Assembly: GCA_003241685.1 (NCBI GenBank)
Contig: QFPJ01000007.1
Span: 47,015 to 111,014, forward strand
Reading direction: 5' to 3'
Source: Sphingopyxis macrogoltabida
Lineage (GTDB): Bacteria > Pseudomonadota > Alphaproteobacteria > Sphingomonadales > Sphingomonadaceae
Length of the DNA stretch: 64,000 bases
Positions 15,736-23,571 of this stretch are shown in pieces. Both the position numbers and the translations under genes were made by a program. The notes beneath the pieces were generated by a model that was given only the letters and a program-made list of their open reading frames with translations, had not been told where the DNA came from and ran no database searches. Each line of letters starts with the position of its first letter. Position 1 is the stretch's first letter.

Positions 15736-17118
15736 ATGACGCATATATTCCACCCGACGATGCTGCGCGAATATGACATTCGCGGCGTCGTCGGCGACAC
15801 CCTGTCCGACCAGGACGCCTATGCCATCGGCCGCAGTTTCGCGACGCTGATCCGCCGCGCGGGCGGGCGGAGCGTCGCGGTCGGCTATGACGGGCGCCTG
15901 TCGTCGCCGATGCTGGCCGACGCGCTGATCCGGGGGATCAACGATGCCGGGGTCGACGCGCTGAACGTCGGGCTGGGCCCGACGCCGATGCTCTATTACG
16001 CCGCATCAACCGAGGATGTGGACGGCGGCATACAGATAACCGGCAGCCACAACCCCCCCGACTATAACGGTTTCAAGATGGTGTTTCAGGGGCGTCCCTT
16101 CTTTGGCGCCGACATCGCCGGGATCGGCACCATGGCGGCGGCGGGCGACTGGGAAGCCGGCGAAGGCACGTCTGAGAGCATCGACATCGTCGACGCCTAT
16201 GTCGACCGGCTGGTCGAGGGTTTCGGCGGCGGCGCCTTCCGCATCGGCTGGGACGCGGGCAATGGCGCCGCGGGCACCGTCATCGAGAAGCTGACCGCAC
16301 GCCTGCCCGGCGAGCATCACCTGCTGTTTACCGACATCGACGGCCATTTCCCGAACCACCATCCCGATCCCACCGAAGAAAAGAATCTGGCCGATCTGAA
16401 AAAGCTCGTCGCGGAGAAGAGCCTCGATTTCGGCGTCGCTTTCGATGGAGACGGCGACCGCATCGGCGCGATCGACGGCCGGGGCCGCGTGATCTGGGGC
16501 GACCAGCTGCTGCAAATCTACGCCGCCGCGGTGCTGGCGGAGCGGCCGGGGGCCACGGTCATCGCCGATGTGAAGGCCAGCCAGGCGCTGTTCGACCGCG
16601 TCGCCGAACTCGGCGGCACGCCGCTGATGTGGAAGACCGGCCACAGCCTGATCAAGGCGAAGATGAAGGAAACCGGCAGTCCGCTGGCGGGCGAGATGAG
16701 CGGGCATATCTTCTTCGCCGACCGCTATTACGGCTATGACGACGCGCCCTATGCCGCCGTGCGGCTGATCGAGGCGGCCGAAAAGCTGGGCAAGAGCGTC
16801 ACCGACCTGCGCGGCGAGATGCCGATGATGGCGAACACGCCCGAACTGCGCTTCCAGGTCGACGAGAGCCGCAAATTCGCCATTGTGGACGAGGTTCTGG
16901 ACCGGCTGACCGCCGCCGGCGCGACGGTGGACCGCACCGACGGCGCGCGGGTGCTGACCGGCGACGGCTGGTGGCTGCTGCGCGCGTCGAACACGCAGGA
17001 CGTGCTGGTCGCCCGCGCCGAAGCGGCGGACGAGGCGGCGCTGGCGCGGCTGGTCGCGGCAATCGACGATCAGCTCGCGCAGTCGGGCGTCGTGCGCGGG
17101 GAAAGCGTCGGCCATTGA
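15736..17118 (+). CDS. Phosphomannomutase/phosphoglucomutase
   Basis: A 460-residue alpha-D-phosphohexomutase. The phosphoserine loop ITGSHNPPDYNG gives Ser104, the metal loop is FDGDGDRIG (about residues 236-244), and the sugar-binding loop is GEMSGHIFF. A C-terminal phosphate-binding domain with RASNTQD completes the four-domain layout. It interconverts mannose or glucose 6- and 1-phosphates for nucleotide-sugar and exopolysaccharide synthesis (AlgC/ManB/PgmG type). The ATG follows an AGGAGGATCGAAG ribosome-binding site, 31 bases after mipZ. Sphingomonads with gellan-type polymers use this enzyme as PgmG; whether such a polymer is made here cannot be told. Confidence 0.93.
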   Translation: MTHIFHPTMLREYDIRGVVGDTLSDQDAYAIGRSFATLIRRAGGRSVAVGYDGRLSSPMLADALIRGINDAGVDALNVGLGPTPMLYYAASTEDVDGGIQITGSHNPPDYNGFKMVFQGRPFFGADIAGIGTMAAAGDWEAGEGTSESIDIVDAYVDRLVEGFGGGAFRIGWDAGNGAAGTVIEKLTARLPGEHHLLFTDIDGHFPNHHPDPTEEKNLADLKKLVAEKSLDFGVAFDGDGDRIGAIDGRGRVIWGDQLLQIYAAAVLAERPGATVIADVKASQALFDRVAELGGTPLMWKTGHSLIKAKMKETGSPLAGEMSGHIFFADRYYGYDDAPYAAVRLIEAAEKLGKSVTDLRGEMPMMANTPELRFQVDESRKFAIVDEVLDRLTAAGATVDRTDGARVLTGDGWWLLRASNTQDVLVARAEAADEAALARLVAAIDDQLAQSGVVRGESVGH

Positions 17119-17125
17119 GCGCCTT

Positions 17126-17147
17126 CCCCTCCCGCAAGCGGGAGGGG
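17126..17147 (+). terminator. Rho-independent-like hairpin after the phosphohexomutase gene
   Basis: CCCCTCCCGC (17126-17135) pairs perfectly with GCGGGAGGGG (17138-17147), followed by GCAATTTG. It lies 8 bases after the stop codon and probably ends that transcript. The sequence also resembles a widespread sphingomonad intergenic hairpin. Confidence 0.6.
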
Positions 17148-17238
17148 GCAATTTGTCCCTGCAAGTATCTTGCCAGATTGACCTTCGCCGCGTCGCTGGG
17201 GTAACGCCGCACGGGGGCAGAAGGAATACAGCCAGCCA

Positions 17239-18051
17239 ATGACCGACGAAACCAATAGCGGCGCACTGTCCGAAGGCGATCATGGTGTCGCCGAACTCAA
17301 GGCGCATGCCCATGAGGAAGCGGCCGCGGGCAACGGCCTGGCGGTGATCTCGATCGCCAAAAGCTATGACAAGCGCGTCGTCCTGTCCGATGTGTCCCTG
17401 TCGGTGGGCAAGGGCGAAGTGGTCGGCCTGCTCGGCCCCAATGGCGCGGGCAAGACGACCTGTTTCTATTCGATCATGGGACTGGTGAAGCCCGACGCCG
17501 GACGCATCATGCTGGACGGCGCCGACATCACCGCGCTGCCCATGTACCGCCGCGCGATCCTGGGCCTCGGCTATCTGCCGCAGGAAACGTCGATCTTTCG
17601 CGGCATGACGGTGGCCCAGAATATCGAGGCGGTGCTGGAGCTTGCCGAGCCCGACAAGATCGCGCGCGAGCGCCGGCTGGAGGAACTGCTCGACGAATTC
17701 GGCCTGGCGCGGCTGCGCGACGCGGCCGCGATGGCCTTGTCGGGCGGCGAACGGCGCCGCGCCGAAATCGCCCGCGCGCTGGCCGCCAGCCCGTCGATCA
17801 TCCTGCTCGACGAACCCTTTGCCGGCATCGACCCGCTGTCGATCAGCGACATCCGCGACCTGGTCGCCGACCTGAAGACGCGCGGCATCGGCGTGCTGAT
17901 CACCGACCATAATGTGCGCGAGACGCTGGACCTCGTCGATCGCGCCTGCATCATCTATGACGGCAAGGTCCTGCTGGCCGGATCGCCCGAGGAACTGGTC
18001 GCCGACCCCGAGGTTCGCCGCCTGTATCTGGGCGAAGGCTTTTCGCTGTGA
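17239..18051 (+). CDS. lptB: LPS export ABC transporter ATP-binding protein LptB
   Basis: A 270-residue ABC ATPase. Walker A is GPNGAGKT (residues 66-73), the signature is LSGGERRRAEIARAL, and Walker B is IILLDEPFAGIDP with ITDHNVRETLDLVDRAC switch motifs typical of LptB. It powers the LptB2FG complex that extracts lipopolysaccharide from the inner membrane. An N-terminal extension of about 35 residues precedes the ABC domain; the ATG at 17239 is the only convincing start. lptC and lptA, which usually precede it, are not here, but rpoN follows as in the common alphaproteobacterial order. Confidence 0.94.
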   Translation: MTDETNSGALSEGDHGVAELKAHAHEEAAAGNGLAVISIAKSYDKRVVLSDVSLSVGKGEVVGLLGPNGAGKTTCFYSIMGLVKPDAGRIMLDGADITALPMYRRAILGLGYLPQETSIFRGMTVAQNIEAVLELAEPDKIARERRLEELLDEFGLARLRDAAAMALSGGERRRAEIARALAASPSIILLDEPFAGIDPLSISDIRDLVADLKTRGIGVLITDHNVRETLDLVDRACIIYDGKVLLAGSPEELVADPEVRRLYLGEGFSL

Positions 18052-18077
18052 GGATGCCTCGGCAGAATTCCGAAAAA

Positions 18078-18117
18078 CCATTCCTGTTCCCCCGCGCCGG
18101 CGGGGACACACGAATGG
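18078..18117. repeat. Palindromic hairpin between lptB and rpoN
   Basis: CCATTC (18078-18083) pairs with GAATGG (18112-18117) around an inner TGT/ACA and CCCCGC/GCGGGG stem. The whole element spans 40 bases of the 85-base gap. It resembles a dispersed palindrome and could attenuate read-through into rpoN. Confidence 0.5.
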
Positions 18118-18136
18118 GATGATGCGGTAGCCGCCG

Positions 18137-19627
18137 ATGGCGTTGGGTCCGCGCCTCGATTTACGCCAGTCGCAATCGCTGGTGATGACGCCGCAATTGC
18201 AGCAGGCGATCAAGCTGCTGGCGCTGTCGAACCTCGAACTCGAAACCTATCTGACCGAAGCGCTGGAGGGCAATCCGCTGCTCGACACCGCCGCGCCCGA
18301 CAGCGACGGCGACGCGGCGGGGGAAGCGCCCGCGGACGACGGCAACGACGGCGGCAACGACAGCGACGGCGATCGCGACGCCGCGCCGGAATTGCCCGAC
18401 ACCGACAGCGCGCTGGCGTCCGACAGCGGCACCGCCGACGATCTGGACGTCGATTTCGCCGAGGAACGCTTTCATCACGACAGCGCCAGCGATTCGGTGG
18501 GCCTGTCGGAACCCGGCGAGGCGATCGATTTCGACAGCTTCGCCGAACAGGACGGCACGCTGCAGGACCATCTGCTGGCCCAGGTCGGCGAGCGGTTTTC
18601 GGGGATCGAGGCGATGGTCGCGGAGCAGATCGTCGCGCTGATCGACGAGGCGGGCTATCTGCGCGCCGACATGGCCGAACTTGCGCAGCGGCTGGGCGTC
18701 CCGCTGGCGCTGGTCGAAACGGTGCTGGGCGGGGTGCAATTGTTCGACCCGTCGGGCGTCGGCGCGCGCGACCTGGCCGAATGCATCGCGATTCAGGCGC
18801 GCGAGGCCGATCGTTACGACCCCGCCATGGCGACCATGATCGCGCATCTGGATCTGGTCGCGAAGGGCGCCTTTCCGCAATTGAAGCGCATCTGCGGCGT
18901 CGATGACGAGGATCTGGCCGACATGATCCGCGAATTGCGCGGCTATGATCCGAAGCCCGGCCTGAAATTCGGCGGCGAAGGCGCGCAGGCGGTCGTCCCC
19001 GACCTCTATGTCCGCCAGACCGCGAAAGGCTGGGCGGTCGAGGTGAACAGCGGCACCCTGCCCCGCCTGCTCGTCAACCGGCGCTATTATGCCGAACTGG
19101 CGGCGGGCGCGGCGGCAAAGAGCAAGGCGTGGCTGTCCGAGCAACTGGCCGGTGCCAACTGGCTGGTGCGCGCGCTCGACCAGCGCCAGCGCACGATCGT
19201 CAAGGTGGCGAGCGCGATCGTGAAGCAGCAGGAAGGATTTTTCCTGCACGGCGTCGCGCATATGCGGCCGCTGACGCTGCGGCAGGTCGCCGAAGAGATC
19301 GGGATGCACGAATCGACCGTCAGCCGCGTGACGAGCAACAAATATCTGAGCTGCGCGCGCGGGCTGTTCGAACTCAAATATTTCTTTTCGAGCGGGATCG
19401 CGGCGACCGAGGGCGACGGCGCGGTTTCGGCCGAGGCGGTGAAGAGCCGCATCAAGGCGCTGATCGAGGCGGAGGATGCGAAGGCGATCCTGTCCGACGA
19501 GACGATCGCCCAGAAACTGGCCGCCGAGGGCCATGACATCGCCCGGCGCACCGTGGTCAAATATCGCGAAGCGATGGGCTATGGCTCGTCGGTGCAACGG
19601 CGGCGGCAAAAGGCGCTGGCGGGTTAG
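18137..19627 (+). CDS. rpoN: RNA polymerase sigma-54 factor
   Basis: A 496-residue protein. Region I (LDLRQSQSLVMTPQLQQA, then KLLALSNLELETYL) contacts activators and the promoter. Region II is a strongly acidic Asp/Gly-rich linker at about residues 50-115. The core-binding domain, the HTH (LRQVAEEIGMHESTVSRV) and the C-terminal RpoN box (ARRTVVKYREAMG) follow. It directs transcription from -24/-12 promoters with enhancer-binding ATPases. The RpoN box has Val where Ala is usual (ARRTVAKYRE), a conservative change. It lies directly downstream of lptB, as in many proteobacteria, though raiA and ptsN do not follow. Confidence 0.96.
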   Translation: MALGPRLDLRQSQSLVMTPQLQQAIKLLALSNLELETYLTEALEGNPLLDTAAPDSDGDAAGEAPADDGNDGGNDSDGDRDAAPELPDTDSALASDSGTADDLDVDFAEERFHHDSASDSVGLSEPGEAIDFDSFAEQDGTLQDHLLAQVGERFSGIEAMVAEQIVALIDEAGYLRADMAELAQRLGVPLALVETVLGGVQLFDPSGVGARDLAECIAIQAREADRYDPAMATMIAHLDLVAKGAFPQLKRICGVDDEDLADMIRELRGYDPKPGLKFGGEGAQAVVPDLYVRQTAKGWAVEVNSGTLPRLLVNRRYYAELAAGAAAKSKAWLSEQLAGANWLVRALDQRQRTIVKVASAIVKQQEGFFLHGVAHMRPLTLRQVAEEIGMHESTVSRVTSNKYLSCARGLFELKYFFSSGIAATEGDGAVSAEAVKSRIKALIEAEDAKAILSDETIAQKLAAEGHDIARRTVVKYREAMGYGSSVQRRRQKALAG

Positions 19628-19639
19628 ACCATCCTCCAA

Positions 19640-19725
19640 TTCCGTTCGCATCGAGCGCAGTCGAGATGCCTCTCGATCCTGCGCCATTCCGACGGGTGTT
19701 TCGACTGCGCTCAACACGAGCGGAA
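19640..19725. repeat. Inverted-repeat intergenic element
   Basis: A left arm TTCCGTTCGCATCGAGCGCAG (split here; 19640-19666 in full) is inverted as TTTCGACTGCGCTCAACACGAGCGGAA-type sequence at 19699-19725. The TTCGACTGCGCTCAACACGA style is a hallmark of dispersed palindromes in sphingomonad genomes. It lies after rpoN and probably acts as a terminator or transcript stabiliser. Confidence 0.65.
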
Positions 19726-19751
19726 AATAGGGATTTAGCTCTGCGAGCCGG

Positions 19752-19780
19752 TTGACTTTTTGCCCGCTTCCCCATAGTTG
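19752..19780 (+). promoter_or_regulatory. Sigma-70-type promoter for rpmJ
   Basis: TTGACT (19752-19757) and TAGTTG (19775-19780) are separated by exactly 17 bases, in a locally AT-richer stretch 43 bases before the rpmJ start codon. The -35 is one mismatch from consensus and the -10 is weaker, as is usual in alphaproteobacteria. Confidence 0.55.
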
Positions 19781-19822
19781 CGCCGCTTCGCGTTTACGCC
19801 AGAGTTTTTACGGACACAGATC

Positions 19823-19948
19823 ATGAAGATTCGCAACAGCCTGAAGTCGCTGAAGGACCGCCACCGGGATAACCGCGTGATCCGCCGCCGTGGCCGGACC
19901 TATGTGATCAACAAGACCAACCGCCGCTTCAAGGCGCGCCAGGGCTGA
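19823..19948 (+). CDS. rpmJ: 50S ribosomal protein L36, cysteine-free form
   Basis: A 41-residue basic protein beginning MKIRNSLKSLKDRHRDN and ending NKTNRRFKARQG. The length and sequence match the alphaproteobacterial L36, with Arg/Lys-rich core RVIRRRGRTYV. It lacks the Cys and His that bind zinc in the 37-38 residue form, so it is zinc independent. It is a monocistronic gene with its own promoter, away from the spc cluster at 54-64 kb. Confidence 0.95.
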   Translation: MKIRNSLKSLKDRHRDNRVIRRRGRTYVINKTNRRFKARQG

Positions 19949-19957
19949 TGTCCCTGT

Positions 19958-19976
19958 CGGGGCGCGTTCCGCCCCG
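19958..19976 (+). terminator. Hairpin after rpmJ
   Basis: CGGGGCG (19958-19964) pairs with CGCCCCG (19970-19976) around a 5-base loop, 9 bases after the rpmJ stop. No T-tract follows, so its efficiency as an intrinsic terminator is uncertain. Confidence 0.45.
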
Positions 19977-20072
19977 CGCGCAAGGCCGAGCCAGCGTGAC
20001 GCCGTCGGATGCTTCCGGCGGCGCTTTCGCGTGTCTGCGGCGCGGCGGCACGGGGGCCGCCAAGGAATCCTG

Positions 20073-20158
20073 TGGCCCCGCGCGGGCGGGAATCCATCTC
20101 CCGATGGCGTAACATGGCGCCGATCGGTGATGGAACCCCGCCTGCACGTGGGCGCGGG
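20073..20158. repeat. Imperfect palindromic intergenic element
   Basis: GGCCCCGCGCGGGCGGGAATC near 20073 continues into CATCTCC, and is matched in inverse by GTGATGGAACCCCGCCTGCACG near 20129-20150. The GCGGGAATCCATCTCC style is a frequent dispersed repeat in GC-rich proteobacteria. It fills most of the 233-base gap between rpmJ and the HAD gene. Confidence 0.5.
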
Positions 20159-20181
20159 AATTGACAGGGAGAAGGGTGTCC

Positions 20182-20790
20182 ATGATTCCCCGCTGCGCGA
20201 TCTTCGACGTCGGCCGCGTCCTGTTCGACTGGGACCTGCGCTTTCTTTTTGCCAAGCTGATCGCCGACAAGGCGGAACTGGACTGGTTCGTCGCCAATGT
20301 GGTCACCCCCGAATGGCATTTTCAGCATGATGCGGGCCGTCCGCTCGCCGAGATGCTGCCCGAACGGAAAGCCGAATTTCCGGGACATGCGGGGTTGATC
20401 GACGCCTATGCCGCGCGCTTCAATGAAACCATCCCGGGGCCGGTGCCCGGCAGTCTGGAACTGGTCGAGCGGCTGGACGATGCCGGCGTCCCCCTGTTCG
20501 CGATCACCAATTTCGGCCATGAATTCTGGGAGGATTTCCGCCCGACGCAGCCGGTTTTCGGGCGTTTTCGGGACATCATCGTATCGGGGACCGAAAAGCT
20601 GATGAAGCCCGATCCCGCCATCTATGCCCTGGCGATCGCGCGATTCGGCATCGACCCGGCGGGCGCGCTGTTCATCGACGACAATGCCGCCAATGTCGCG
20701 GGCGCCGAAGCGGCGGGGATCGCCGCCCACCATTTCGTCGATGCCGCGACGCTGGCCGCCGACCCGCGTTTCCAGACCTTGCTGGCATGA
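20182..20790 (+). CDS. HAD-superfamily phosphatase, YihX-like
   Basis: A 202-residue protein. Motif I is IFDVGRVLFDWD: the nucleophile Asp is kept but the usual DxD acid/base position is Gly, as in YihX (DxGNV) and the epoxide-hydrolase-like subgroup. Motif II is AITNFGH, the Lys lies in KLMKPDPAIY, and motif IV is FIDDNAANV. YihX dephosphorylates glucose 1-phosphate in E. coli; that substrate is not established here. ATG 20182 follows GGGAGAAGGG and is preferred to the TTG at 20161. It overlaps the GNAT gene by four bases. Confidence 0.82.
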   Translation: MIPRCAIFDVGRVLFDWDLRFLFAKLIADKAELDWFVANVVTPEWHFQHDAGRPLAEMLPERKAEFPGHAGLIDAYAARFNETIPGPVPGSLELVERLDDAGVPLFAITNFGHEFWEDFRPTQPVFGRFRDIIVSGTEKLMKPDPAIYALAIARFGIDPAGALFIDDNAANVAGAEAAGIAAHHFVDAATLAADPRFQTLLA

Positions 20791-21323
20791 ACGGCGTCGC
20801 GATTCGCGTCGCCACGGACGGCGACCTGCCCGCGATGCGCGAACTGATGCGCCGGTCCATCGACGAGCTGCAGCGCGCCTTCCTGTCCGCCGACGCGGTG
20901 CGCGCCAGCCATGCCGTGATGGGGCTCGACACCCAGCTGGTGACGGACGGCACCTATTTCGTCGCGACGATCGACGGAACGCTGGCGGGGTGCGGCGGAT
21001 GGAGCCGGCGCGCGACGCTGTACGGCGGCGATCACAGCCACGACCTGCGCGAACCGCGCCTGCTCGACCCGGCGATCGAGGCGGCGCGGGTGCGCGCGAT
21101 GTACACCGACCCCGGCTTCGCCCGGCGCGGCGTCGGCGGCGCGATCCTGCACGCGGCGGAAACGGCGGCGCGCGCCGCCGGATTTGCCGCCGCCGAACTG
21201 ATGGCGACGCTGTCGGGCGAACCGCTGTACCGCGCGCGCGGCTATGTCGCGGTCGAGCGCACCGCGGCGAACGTCGACGGCATCGCGGTGCCGCTGGTGC
21301 GGATGCGCAAGGCGATCGGCTGA
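20787..21323 (+). CDS. GNAT-family N-acetyltransferase
   Basis: A 178-residue protein with the acetyl-CoA-binding motif A (VRAMYTDPGFARRGVGGAIL, containing R-R-G-V-G-G) and the C-terminal EPLYRARGYVAVER segment typical of GNATs. An amine substrate is expected but not identified. The ATGA overlap with the HAD gene indicates coupling. It is convergent with the S9 peptidase gene, whose stop is 10 bases away, with no terminator hairpin in between. Confidence 0.85.
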   Translation: MNGVAIRVATDGDLPAMRELMRRSIDELQRAFLSADAVRASHAVMGLDTQLVTDGTYFVATIDGTLAGCGGWSRRATLYGGDHSHDLREPRLLDPAIEAARVRAMYTDPGFARRGVGGAILHAAETAARAAGFAAAELMATLSGEPLYRARGYVAVERTAANVDGIAVPLVRMRKAIG

Positions 21324-21333
21324 CGCGGCGCGC

Positions 21334-23502
21334 CTATTTCTCCACGCCGAGCTGGGTCAGCACAAAGGCGAACTCCTCGGCATCCTCGCGCAGCGCGCCC
21401 CAGCGCCCCGATTTGCCGGCATGGCCCGCGCCCATGTTGGTGCGCAGCAGCAGCGCCGCATCATTGGTGCGCGTCGCGCGCAGCTTCGCCACCCATTTGG
21501 CCGGTTCCCAATAGGTGACGCGCGGGTCGTTGAGGCCCGCCGACACGAACATCGGCGGATAGGCTTTGGCGGTCACATTGTCATAGGGGCTGTACGACAG
21601 CATATAGTCGAACGCCGCCTTGTCGGTGATCGGATTGCCCCATTCTGGCCATTCGCCGGGCGTCAGCGGCAATTCCTTGTCGACCATCGTGTTGATGACG
21701 TCGACGAAGGGCACGCCCGCCAGCACCGCGCCCCACAATTCGGGCGCCTCGTTATAGATCACGCCCATCACCTGCCCCCCGGCCGAGCGGCCTTCGACCG
21801 AAATCCTGCCGGCGCTGGTATAATTCTTCGCGATCAGGCCCTTTGCGACGTCGATGAAATCGTTGAACGTGTTTTTGCGCTCGGTCGTCTTGCCGGCAAG
21901 ATACCAGGCGCGGCCCAGATCGTCGCCGCCGCGCACATGCGCGATGGCATAGATCATGCCGCGATCGACCAGGCTGAGCCGCGTCGTCGAGAAGCCCGGC
22001 GGCACGCGGTAGCCATAGGAGCCATAGGCATAAAGGTGCATCGGCGCGCTGCCGTCCCGCTTCGTGCCCTTTTTATAGACGAGCGAGGCGGGAATCATCG
22101 TCTTGCCGTCGCGGCTCGGCAGATTAACCCGTTCGGTTACATATTGTGTCGCATCGTAACCCGATGGGATTTCCTGCACCTTCAGCGTTTCGAGCTTTCC
22201 GCTCGCCAGATCATAGTCATAGACGGTGTCGGGGGTGACCATCGATTCATAGTCGAGCCGCAACTTGTCCTGATGATATTCGGGATTGTCGCCAAGCCCC
22301 GCGACATAGGTCGACTCGGGGAATTTGATCCGCCCCGGCGTCAGCGGCGCGTCATATTGCCGGATATCGACCTGATCGAGCCCGTCCTCGCGCGCTTCCA
22401 GCACGAAATAGTCGCGGAAGACCGACAGGCCGGTGATGTAGCTGTGGTCCGATCCCGGGATCAGCGTCGTCCACTTGTCCGGCGTCTTCACGCTCGCCGT
22501 CGCGATGCGGAAGTTCGGATGATCGTCGTTGGTGTGGATGTAGAGCGTGCCCTCGCGCTCGTCGACGCTGTATTCGCGGCCTTTCTGGCGCGGCGCGACG
22601 AGCAGGGGTTTCGCCTCCGGATTGTCGGCGGGCAGCAGATAGACCTCGCTCGTCTCGTTATCGCCGGTCGCGATGACGATATAATTGTCGGCCGCGGTCT
22701 TGCCGATGCCGACCCCGAAGCCGATGTCGGGCTCCTTGTAGAGCAGCTTGTCCTCGGCCACCGGCGTGCCCAGCCTGTGCAGATGGACATTGTCGGTGCG
22801 CCAGTTTTCGTTGGCGAGACCATAGAGCAGGGCGTCATTGGTCGACGTCCACACCAGCGACGACAGCGTGCCGGGAATGACGTCGGGCAGCGCGGCGCCG
22901 GTGGTCAGATCCTTGAAGCGCACCTCGAACCGTTCGGCGCCCGTGTCGTCGACGCCATAGGCGATGATCCGGCCGTTCGGGCTGACCGACACGTCGGACA
23001 GGCGGAAATAATCCTTGTCCTTCGCCATCGCGACTTCGTCGAGGATCAGCTCCGGCTCGCCGCCGCCCGCCGCGGGCTTCCTGTACCATTTCTTATATTC
23101 GGCGCCCTGTTCATATTCGACCCAATAGAGCCAGTCGCCATCCTTTTGCGGGACGCTGGAATCGGCTTCCTTGATGCGGCCCTTCATCTCCTGGAACAGC
23201 GTTTCGACCAGCGCCGCGTGCGGCTTCATCGCCGCTTCGTAATAGGCATTTTCCGCCTTCACATAATCGAGGATGTCGGCGTCATCGATCGTCGGATAGC
23301 TTTGATCGCGCAGCCAGTGCCAGGGGTCGGACAGCGTCTTGCCGTGCAGCGTCATGTCATGGGGGCGCCGGTCGGCGACGGGCGCGGCAGGCAGGGCGGG
23401 GGTATTGCTGGTCACTCGTGTCTCTTTCTCTTCGGCCGATGCAGGCGGGGCCGCGACAAGCGGGGTGGCAATTGCGGTCCAAAACATCCAAAGTGCGCGC
23501 AT
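21334..23502 (-). CDS. Oligopeptidase B / prolyl oligopeptidase family serine peptidase (S9A), exported
   Basis: A 722-residue protein with a signal peptide (MRALWMFWTAIATPLVAA, cleavage near PASAEEK). A seven-bladed beta-propeller (about residues 90-450) gates an alpha/beta hydrolase domain. The nucleophile is the Ser of GRSAGGQVMG, the Asp is in SAGLNDPRVTYWEP, and the His is in GAGHAGKSGRW. Oligopeptidase B cleaves short peptides after Arg or Lys. HVRGGDDLGRAWY matches the S9A core. ATG 23502 was chosen because the signal peptide starts there; the open frame continues to 23895 across the opposite pepP gene. The start is 69 bases from divergent pepP. Confidence 0.92.
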   Translation of the reverse strand: MRALWMFWTAIATPLVAAPPASAEEKETRVTSNTPALPAAPVADRRPHDMTLHGKTLSDPWHWLRDQSYPTIDDADILDYVKAENAYYEAAMKPHAALVETLFQEMKGRIKEADSSVPQKDGDWLYWVEYEQGAEYKKWYRKPAAGGGEPELILDEVAMAKDKDYFRLSDVSVSPNGRIIAYGVDDTGAERFEVRFKDLTTGAALPDVIPGTLSSLVWTSTNDALLYGLANENWRTDNVHLHRLGTPVAEDKLLYKEPDIGFGVGIGKTAADNYIVIATGDNETSEVYLLPADNPEAKPLLVAPRQKGREYSVDEREGTLYIHTNDDHPNFRIATASVKTPDKWTTLIPGSDHSYITGLSVFRDYFVLEAREDGLDQVDIRQYDAPLTPGRIKFPESTYVAGLGDNPEYHQDKLRLDYESMVTPDTVYDYDLASGKLETLKVQEIPSGYDATQYVTERVNLPSRDGKTMIPASLVYKKGTKRDGSAPMHLYAYGSYGYRVPPGFSTTRLSLVDRGMIYAIAHVRGGDDLGRAWYLAGKTTERKNTFNDFIDVAKGLIAKNYTSAGRISVEGRSAGGQVMGVIYNEAPELWGAVLAGVPFVDVINTMVDKELPLTPGEWPEWGNPITDKAAFDYMLSYSPYDNVTAKAYPPMFVSAGLNDPRVTYWEPAKWVAKLRATRTNDAALLLRTNMGAGHAGKSGRWGALREDAEEFAFVLTQLGVEK

Positions 23503-23571
23503 AGGAAAACTCCCGCGATGCCGCCCCCCTGTGGGCAGGATCGCGCGCGATGTAGGAACAAGGAAGCGATC

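Noticed and set aside
21244..23571. A very long open frame on the plus strand, continuous with pepP and opposite the S9 peptidase gene
   Set aside because: It is the antisense frame of a GC-rich gene, has an Arg/Gln/His-biased composition with no recognisable domain, and pepP has its own ATG and ribosome-binding site at 23572.
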